Origin: Clostridia bacterium
GTDB lineage: Bacteria; Bacillota; Clostridia; Oscillospirales; CAG-272
DNA length: 64,000 bases
Assembly (NCBI GenBank): GCA_017398595.1
Contig: JAFQFR010000015.1
Coordinates: forward strand, 38,851 to 102,850
Direction of reading: 5' to 3'
How positions within the stretch are numbered: position 1 is the first letter of the stretch; each line of letters opens with the position of its first letter. The notes under the pieces are model-generated. The model saw only the letters and a list, made by a program, of their open reading frames with translations. It had not been told where the DNA came from and did no database searches. Made by a program: the position numbers and the translations under genes. Positions 59,118 through 64,000 of the stretch are shown here, one piece after another.

Positions 59118-61676
59118 TTAAAATTCCTCAATCAGATCTGCGCAGTATTCCAAAATGCGCACCGCATCCAACACGCTGATGCTTCCGTCTCTGTCTGTAT
59201 CCGCCGCATCTTCGACGAAGTTTGCGGGCTGCATATCCGCGCAGTACTGCAGCACGGCGACTGCATCCAGAACGGTGATCTCGCCATCGCCGTCTACGTC
59301 GCCGAGATCTTTAGACACCTGCAGTTCTTCCGTAGGGATGTCATTCTCTTTGGCATAGGTTTCCGCATAGCTGCCCGCTTCGACACAGAAGGTCAGATCC
59401 TCGTTGCAGTTTTTGAAAGCGGAGGAGTCGATCTTGGTGACGCTGCTCGGGATCTCTGCCGAAGTCAGCGCTGTGCAGTTGTTGAATATGTTCAGTCCGA
59501 GGCTCGTTATGCCGTTGCCAAGTGTTACCGATGCAAGCGAAGTGCAGTTGGCAAATGCGCTTGTACCAAGGCTCGTTACACTGCCCGGGATCTCCACCGA
59601 CGTGAGCGCGCTGCACCAGTTGAAGGCATACGCATCGATCTTCGTGACGCTGCTCGGAATGGTGATCGACACAAGCGAACTGCAATGGTTAAAGGCAGAG
59701 TTGCCGATTTCGGTCACGCTGTTCGGAAGGATGACCGACGCAAGACCGCTGCCGCCGAACGCATAACCGCCGATGCTCGTGACGCTGTCGGGAATAATGA
59801 TCGCCTGCAGGGCGCTGCAGCCATAAAAGGACCAGCCACCGATGCTCGTAACGTCATCACCGATCGAAACGGCAGTCAGCGCGCTGCAATCGCGGAATGC
59901 ATTGCCGCCGATACTCGTGACACCATCGCCGATCGTCACCGTTTTAATATTTTTTCTGTAAGCAAACCACGGCATCTGCGGATATGTAAAGTTTGTCATC
60001 GCTCCCGTTCCGGAGATGACCAGACTGCCGTCTGCATACAGTGCCCATGTCAGTTGGTCACCGCAGGTACCCGAATACTCGGGGGTTCGCTCCTGTGCAT
60101 ACGCAATATCATTTTCTTTGGCATACGTCTCTGCGTAGCTTCCCGCAGGCGTGTATATTGTCAGTTCCGCATCACAGTTTGCAAAAGCAGAAGCGCCGAT
60201 GCTCTTGACGTTCTTCGGGATCGTTGCCGATGCAAGCATCGAGCAGCCGTCAAACGCATTCTCGCCGATACCGATGACACTCTCGGGAATCGTGACGGAG
60301 GGCAGCGCACTGCAGCCGTAAAATGCTCCGTCATCGACGCTCTCGACGCCGTCCTGTACCGTCACCAAGGTAAGCGACCCGCATCCGTAAAATGCATAGG
60401 CGCCGACAGCCTTCACGCTCGACGGGATCTTGATCGATGCCAGTGCCGCGCAGTTTTCAAATGCAAACTCGCCGATGCTCGTGACCCCCTCGGGGATCCC
60501 GACCGCGATCAAAGCGCTGTTTAAAGCAAACGCTTCTGCGGCAATGCTCGTAACCGAATCGGGAATGACGTATGTCGTCTGTGTTTTCCCCGCCGGGTAA
60601 ACGATCAACTCGGTCTTTGCCTTATTGAACAGTACGCCGTCCACGCTGCAATATGCGGTATTGCCCGCATCCACGGTGATCGCTTCCAGCGCACTGCAAT
60701 CATAAAATGCGCAGTCGCCGATGTTTTTCACACCCTTCGGGATCTCGACCGAAGTCAGCGAACCGCTGTCCACGAAAGCAAAGATCTCGATGCTCGTGAC
60801 CGTGTCGGGAACGCTGTATGCCTTCTGCGTACTGCCGCCCGGATAAGCGATCAGCTCGGTCTTGGCTTTATTGAACAGCACGCCGTCCACGCTGCAATAT
60901 GCGGTATTGCCCGCATCCACGGTGATCGCTTCCAGCGCGCCGCAATACGCAAACGCCATGAAGCCGATGCTCGTGACACTCGCGGGGATCTCGATCGAAG
61001 TCAGCAAATCGCATTCTTCAAACGCGCTCCAGCGGATGGTCTTTACCGTGTCGGGTATACTGTACGTCTCCGCTTCGCTGCCGCTCGGGTAAGCGATCAG
61101 CTCAGTCTTATTTTTGTCGAACAGCACGCCGCAGTCATCCGAGGAATAGGCGGTATTGTCGCTGTTGACAATGTATTCTTCCAAAGAAAAGCAATAATGA
61201 AATGCATAATCGCCGATGCTTTTCACGCTTGCCGGGATCGCCACCGACGAAAGCATCGAACAGTTGAAAAACGCCTCTTCGCCGATGCTTGTCACGCCCT
61301 CGGGAATGGTCACCTCGGCAATCGGACAATACTGAAAGGCGTGCGCGCCGATCTTGGTCACGCCGTCGGGGATCTCGACCGAAGTCAGCGCAAAGCAATC
61401 GAAGAATGCGTAGTCACCGATGCTCGTGACGCCGTCATCGATGGTTACGGTCGTAATATCTTCTGTATATTCATACCACGGCGCATCTGCGTCGGTCAGA
61501 AAGTCATCCATCTCACCCGTGCCGTAGACGGTGAGCACCCCGGTTTGGGTGTCGAGACGCCAGCTTACGCTATCACCGCAAATTCCGTTGTAGTTTTCGG
61601 CATGGGCAGCGATGCACAATGCCAATACCGTGCAAACAAGAACCGCGAGACAAAAAAGCCGCTTGATTTTTTTCAT
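59118..61676 (-). CDS. BspA-like LRR protein with C-terminal dockerin
   Basis: 852 residues: signal peptide (MKKIKRLFCLAVLVCTVLAL), two BspA-type modules each opening with GxCGDxLxW-like (ICGDSVSW, TCGDQLTW) and GTGxMxxF, and about 25 LRR_5 repeats (VTSIGEEAFFNCSMLSSVAI). Residues 791-852 form a type I dockerin: DVDGDGEITVLDAVAVLQYC and DTDRDGSISVLDAVRILEYC, with both calcium loops intact. It should attach to a cohesin on the surface, probably in this locus. RBS AAAGGAGACAGACA. It has a consensus promoter and is co-transcribed with the large SLH protein. Confidence 0.92.
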   Translation of the reverse strand: MKKIKRLFCLAVLVCTVLALCIAAHAENYNGICGDSVSWRLDTQTGVLTVYGTGEMDDFLTDADAPWYEYTEDITTVTIDDGVTSIGDYAFFDCFALTSVEIPDGVTKIGAHAFQYCPIAEVTIPEGVTSIGEEAFFNCSMLSSVAIPASVKSIGDYAFHYCFSLEEYIVNSDNTAYSSDDCGVLFDKNKTELIAYPSGSEAETYSIPDTVKTIRWSAFEECDLLTSIEIPASVTSIGFMAFAYCGALEAITVDAGNTAYCSVDGVLFNKAKTELIAYPGGSTQKAYSVPDTVTSIEIFAFVDSGSLTSVEIPKGVKNIGDCAFYDCSALEAITVDAGNTAYCSVDGVLFNKAKTELIVYPAGKTQTTYVIPDSVTSIAAEAFALNSALIAVGIPEGVTSIGEFAFENCAALASIKIPSSVKAVGAYAFYGCGSLTLVTVQDGVESVDDGAFYGCSALPSVTIPESVIGIGENAFDGCSMLASATIPKNVKSIGASAFANCDAELTIYTPAGSYAETYAKENDIAYAQERTPEYSGTCGDQLTWALYADGSLVISGTGAMTNFTYPQMPWFAYRKNIKTVTIGDGVTSIGGNAFRDCSALTAVSIGDDVTSIGGWSFYGCSALQAIIIPDSVTSIGGYAFGGSGLASVILPNSVTEIGNSAFNHCSSLVSITIPSSVTKIDAYAFNWCSALTSVEIPGSVTSLGTSAFANCTSLASVTLGNGITSLGLNIFNNCTALTSAEIPSSVTKIDSSAFKNCNEDLTFCVEAGSYAETYAKENDIPTEELQVSKDLGDVDGDGEITVLDAVAVLQYCADMQPANFVEDAADTDRDGSISVLDAVRILEYCADLIEEF

Positions 61677-61756
61677 TGTCTGTCTCCTTTACGCTTTCAT
61701 CGGCAGGCTTGCCGCATTGCCGTCATCCTGCAGTGATTTTCCGTGTGTATCTAATA

Positions 61757-61785
61757 ATTGTATAGCAAAAATGTTCCGCTGTCAA
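61757..61785 (-). promoter_or_regulatory. SigA-type promoter of the LRR-dockerin operon
   Basis: TTGACA and TACAAT with 17 bp between on the minus strand. The promoter at 63654-63682 has the same boxes and spacing. Confidence 0.8.
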
Positions 61786-61832
61786 TGGGTTTCCGACATT
61801 CCAAAACCGTGTCGTCCTTACAATTTGAAGGA

Positions 61833-62498
61833 TCAGAATTCCCCGATCAGGTCTGCACAGTACTGCAGAATGCGCACAGCGTCCTCAACACCGATACTTC
61901 CGTTTTTGCTGGTATCCGCTGCATTTTCACAAAAATTATTCGGCGTCATGTTTGCGCAATATTGCAAAATGGCTACCGCGTCGAGAACGGTGATCGCACC
62001 GTCTCCGTCCGCATCGCCGAGGGATGAGGTGAAGCGCTCCACGGTAAAGGAAGCAACCTGTTTATACGAATCGTTGTCAGCGACGCAGACCGTATACGCT
62101 CCCGCTTTCTGCATCTGGTCGGGATAGAGTGTAAAATCCATGGCGGAAGCGCCCGACTTCTGGTCGATGTAGCGGATGCTGCTTTCGGTGGGCACTTCTG
62201 CGCCGTCACTCAGCAGGAACACCACATACTGATAGCCGCTGCGGCCGGTAAACTCCAGCTCCAGCTTCTCGGCATTCCGATACCCCGTATTCGCAGTACC
62301 GTCACCGTCCGGATCAAACGTGATCGCAGGCACTTTCTCTCCGTCGGCGTCCAGTGCGGTCACGGTATAACCGTCCTGCACGGTAAGGTTCATGAGATAG
62401 GTGCCCGTTTCTGTTTCCTCTGCCGCACCGATCGGGAAGCACAGCGCACAGCCGAAAAGCAAGCACAGTGCGCATACTCTCTTTTTCCATGTTTTCAT
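61833..62498 (-). CDS. Small secreted dockerin protein
   Basis: 221 residues: signal peptide (MKTWKKRVCALCLLFGCALC), an unrecognised beta-rich domain of about 125 residues (VTALDADGEKVPAITFDPDG, YQYVVFLLSDGAE), and a dockerin at 160-221. The first calcium loop is DADGDGAITVLD; the second, DTSKNGSIGVED, lacks two usual acidic ligands. The motif LDAVAILQYCA is nearly the same as in the LRR-dockerin protein. ATG at 62498 with GGAGAG 8 nt upstream, 5 bp after the cohesin-SLH gene. Confidence 0.85.
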   Translation of the reverse strand: MKTWKKRVCALCLLFGCALCFPIGAAEETETGTYLMNLTVQDGYTVTALDADGEKVPAITFDPDGDGTANTGYRNAEKLELEFTGRSGYQYVVFLLSDGAEVPTESSIRYIDQKSGASAMDFTLYPDQMQKAGAYTVCVADNDSYKQVASFTVERFTSSLGDADGDGAITVLDAVAILQYCANMTPNNFCENAADTSKNGSIGVEDAVRILQYCADLIGEF

Positions 62499-62503
62499 CA
62501 CGA

Positions 62504-63583
62504 TCACTCTCCGATCTTATCCTGGTAATTGACCATCATCACTACGATCTCCGCGCGGCTCGCATCCTGCTTTGCGCCGAGGGTATCGCCCACGCTCACA
62601 GCGCCGACACCGCACCAGATCTCTTTGTATATTGCCCAATAGACTGCCGCTCTTGCCCAATCCGCGGTTTCGCCGCTGTCGGTGAAATGCTTGTCATAGG
62701 TATCGGCAAACAGCAGCTCCGTGCCGCTGGCACTTCCTGCCGCACGCCACAAGAACAAGGCAACCTCCTCACGGGAGACGGGTGCATCGGGCAGAAATGT
62801 ATTGTCGCCGACGCCCAGCACATACCCCTTTTCCTGCGCCCAAGCGACTGCATTATAATAATAGGAAGATTTTTGAACATCCGTAAAGGAAGTTTCCGCC
62901 GCAGGCGCGGGCTCGCCGACGCTGCGCCACAGGAAAGTCACGAACTGCGCACGGCTCACCGCTTCATCCGGGCGGCAAGTATTGTCGGGGTATCCCTGCA
63001 GGAGTCTTCGCGCAATGCCTTCGGACAGAAACGCCTCTGCCCAGTGACCGCTGATGTCACGCAGCAGGGCGGTTTCGGTCTTTTCTTCGGTCGGTGTCTG
63101 CACATCGCCGTCGGATGCCGACTCGTCCGCTTCCGTAAACGCAAAGGGCAATACCTTTCCGCTGCCATCGGTAAACATCGCATTCTGCAATGCAAAGCCG
63201 CAGTCTCCCTCTTTTAAAACCGTAAACGTGAAGGTAGCAAGCACGCCCTCTCCCTGCACGGGAGCAACACCGCCGGCGGCAACGGTGGCACCGTCCTTTG
63301 CATCGGGGTTGGCAACCGCGATCATTCCATCGAGAGCTTCGCCTTGTTTGCAATCGGTGCAGTCCAACACTTCTTTGTCATACGCCAACGTAAACTGCGC
63401 CGAAAGTATGCCCGGATTGCCCGTGCATAAGAGCTCTGCCGTCAGGCTTTCGCCGACGCGAGGCTCGCCGCTCGTGCGCAGCACAAACTGCAAAGAGGTT
63501 TCCGCCGCCATAGCGATCGGGCACGTCAAAGAGGCGCACAAAAGCAAAGCCAACAAAAAACACAAGGACTTTCTCACAGACAT
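62504..63583 (-). CDS. Cohesin-SLH anchoring protein (mini-scaffoldin)
   Basis: 359 residues: signal peptide (to about 27), a cohesin-like domain at 29-150 (PRVGESLTAELLCTGNPGIL, SAQFTLAYDKEVLD, GVLATFTFTVLKEGDCGFAL), an acidic linker and three SLH domains (about 175-223, 232-283, 298-355; VSRAQFVTFLWR, VSREEVALFLWR, ASRAEIVVMMVN). This one-cohesin-plus-SLH layout is that of cellulosomal anchoring scaffoldins, but without an enzyme partner nearby. Start at 63583, with GGAGATTTCGGT upstream; the frame continues 16 codons. It heads the operon with the small dockerin gene. Confidence 0.9.
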   Translation of the reverse strand: MSVRKSLCFLLALLLCASLTCPIAMAAETSLQFVLRTSGEPRVGESLTAELLCTGNPGILSAQFTLAYDKEVLDCTDCKQGEALDGMIAVANPDAKDGATVAAGGVAPVQGEGVLATFTFTVLKEGDCGFALQNAMFTDGSGKVLPFAFTEADESASDGDVQTPTEEKTETALLRDISGHWAEAFLSEGIARRLLQGYPDNTCRPDEAVSRAQFVTFLWRSVGEPAPAAETSFTDVQKSSYYYNAVAWAQEKGYVLGVGDNTFLPDAPVSREEVALFLWRAAGSASGTELLFADTYDKHFTDSGETADWARAAVYWAIYKEIWCGVGAVSVGDTLGAKQDASRAEIVVMMVNYQDKIGE

Positions 63584-63653
63584 ACCGAAATCTCCGTATT
63601 TATCATTTCCGATCTTTTCAGATCCAATCATTGCACATAGTTATACATATATA

Positions 63654-63682
63654 ATTGTATATGAAAATGTTGGATTTGTCAA
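63654..63682 (-). promoter_or_regulatory. SigA-type promoter of the cohesin-SLH operon
   Basis: TTGACA and TACAAT with 17 bp between on the minus strand. Confidence 0.8.
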
Positions 63683-63683
63683 T

Positions 63684-63940
63684 AGGAAATAAGTGCTCCG
63701 GCACAGTTGCAGTTCTCTTTTTGTTCCGAAATCAAAATGTGGTGAGGTCATCTCGCCAAAACTCTCGATCCTATTTTTGAAAGTCTGTCATATAAAAAGT
63801 GCTTGCCGAATCGGCAAGCACTTTTCGATATATTTCCTTAGTCCTGCGGTTTCATTGTGGGGATTACAAGAGCGGGCAGTTTATATGCCTACACAACTCT
63901 GCAAAAAGCCTTTATTTACGGGCTTTTTAAGATCACCCGT
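63684..63940. other. Gene-free stretch with terminators
   Basis: No gene with an RBS was found here. A hairpin AAAAAGTGCTTGCCGA/TCGGCAAGCACTTTT lies at 63793-63826 and a second, AAAAAGCC/GGGCTTTTT, at 63903-63929; either could end a minus-strand gene from beyond the window. Confidence 0.55.
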
Positions 63941-64000
63941 TTACATAACCCTTTGTATCTCTGCATAAGTTTCAGGCATTTTGGTGTAGTAAATGGTGTA
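63941..64000 (-). CDS. Possible C-terminal end of a gene beyond the window
   Basis: On the minus strand the frame reads YTIYYTKMPETYAEIQRVM and stops with TAA, open to the window edge, followed within 40 bp by a terminator-like hairpin. Too short to identify. Confidence 0.3.
   Translation of the reverse strand, partial: YTIYYTKMPETYAEIQRVM

Noticed and set aside
63693..63968. 91-codon plus-strand frame at the right end
   Set aside because: No RBS; it crosses two terminator-like hairpins and has no recognisable motif.

Overview
The window comes from a Gram-positive, endospore-forming Clostridia bacterium, most like the Oscillospiraceae/Ruminococcaceae. Signs for this are the mazG-hup-rqcP-yabP-yabQ-divIC cluster, a SpoVB-type flippase, c-di-AMP synthesis (cdaA-cdaR), S-layer homology (SLH) anchors, cohesin and dockerin modules, fairly high G+C, and frequent TTG and GTG starts with strong Shine-Dalgarno sites. 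No tRNA, rRNA, CRISPR array, transposase or prophage gene was recognised. Most of the window is housekeeping sequence with well-packed operons.

Layout. 1-4.0 kb: the 3' part of a BspA-like leucine-rich protein, a hemolysin III-type membrane protein, a CapA-like phosphoesterase and pgeF. 4.3-11.1 kb (minus strand): truB-aspS, a membrane-anchored solute-binding-like protein, alr, a lipoprotein and a small membrane protein. 11.2-13.1 kb (plus): the ACT/UPF0237 and UPF0210 pair. 13.3-18.3 kb (plus): three tandem paralogous regulators (LacI-type sensor domain first, LuxR-type helix-turn-helix last), then a B12-binding radical SAM protein. 18.4-19.5 kb: three small unknown genes. 19.5-26.4 kb (minus): a two-component system, a phosphopantetheinyl transferase, a serine hydrolase with an ETT-rich linker, then the sporulation/division cluster. 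26.5-39.9 kb (minus): spoVB-like, a uridine kinase-like gene, hemZ, dtd, rel, recJ, a COG2509 flavoprotein, cdaR, cdaA. 40.1-44.0 kb (plus): hydrolase, murF-like, ddl. 44.1-47.8 kb: a zinc-ribbon protein and efp (minus), then rpmG-secE-nusG-rplK-rplA (plus). 47.8-52.6 kb: assorted small genes, among them a protein whose N-terminus resembles the RRXRR/PLMP domain.

52.6-63.6 kb (minus) is the most distinctive part: a cell-surface cohesin-dockerin locus with no recognisable glycoside hydrolase. It holds a 359-residue cohesin-SLH anchor, a small dockerin protein, an 852-residue leucine-rich repeat protein ending in a near-matching dockerin, a 1701-residue protein with a cohesin-like head, many Ig/MBG-type repeats and three SLH domains, and a secreted transglutaminase-like protein. 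The anchor and dockerin genes lie end to end, each transcription unit has a near-consensus promoter, and the two dockerins share an unusual motif, so the proteins probably assemble with one another on the S-layer.

Several families of non-coding repeats are scattered between genes. Most notable is a roughly 190-bp array of tiny hairpins separated by CATGATTTG/CAAATCATG, present three times with covarying stems and placed against gene edges. A G-rich hairpin with a conserved tail also occurs three times, each time just 3' of a gene and in its orientation.
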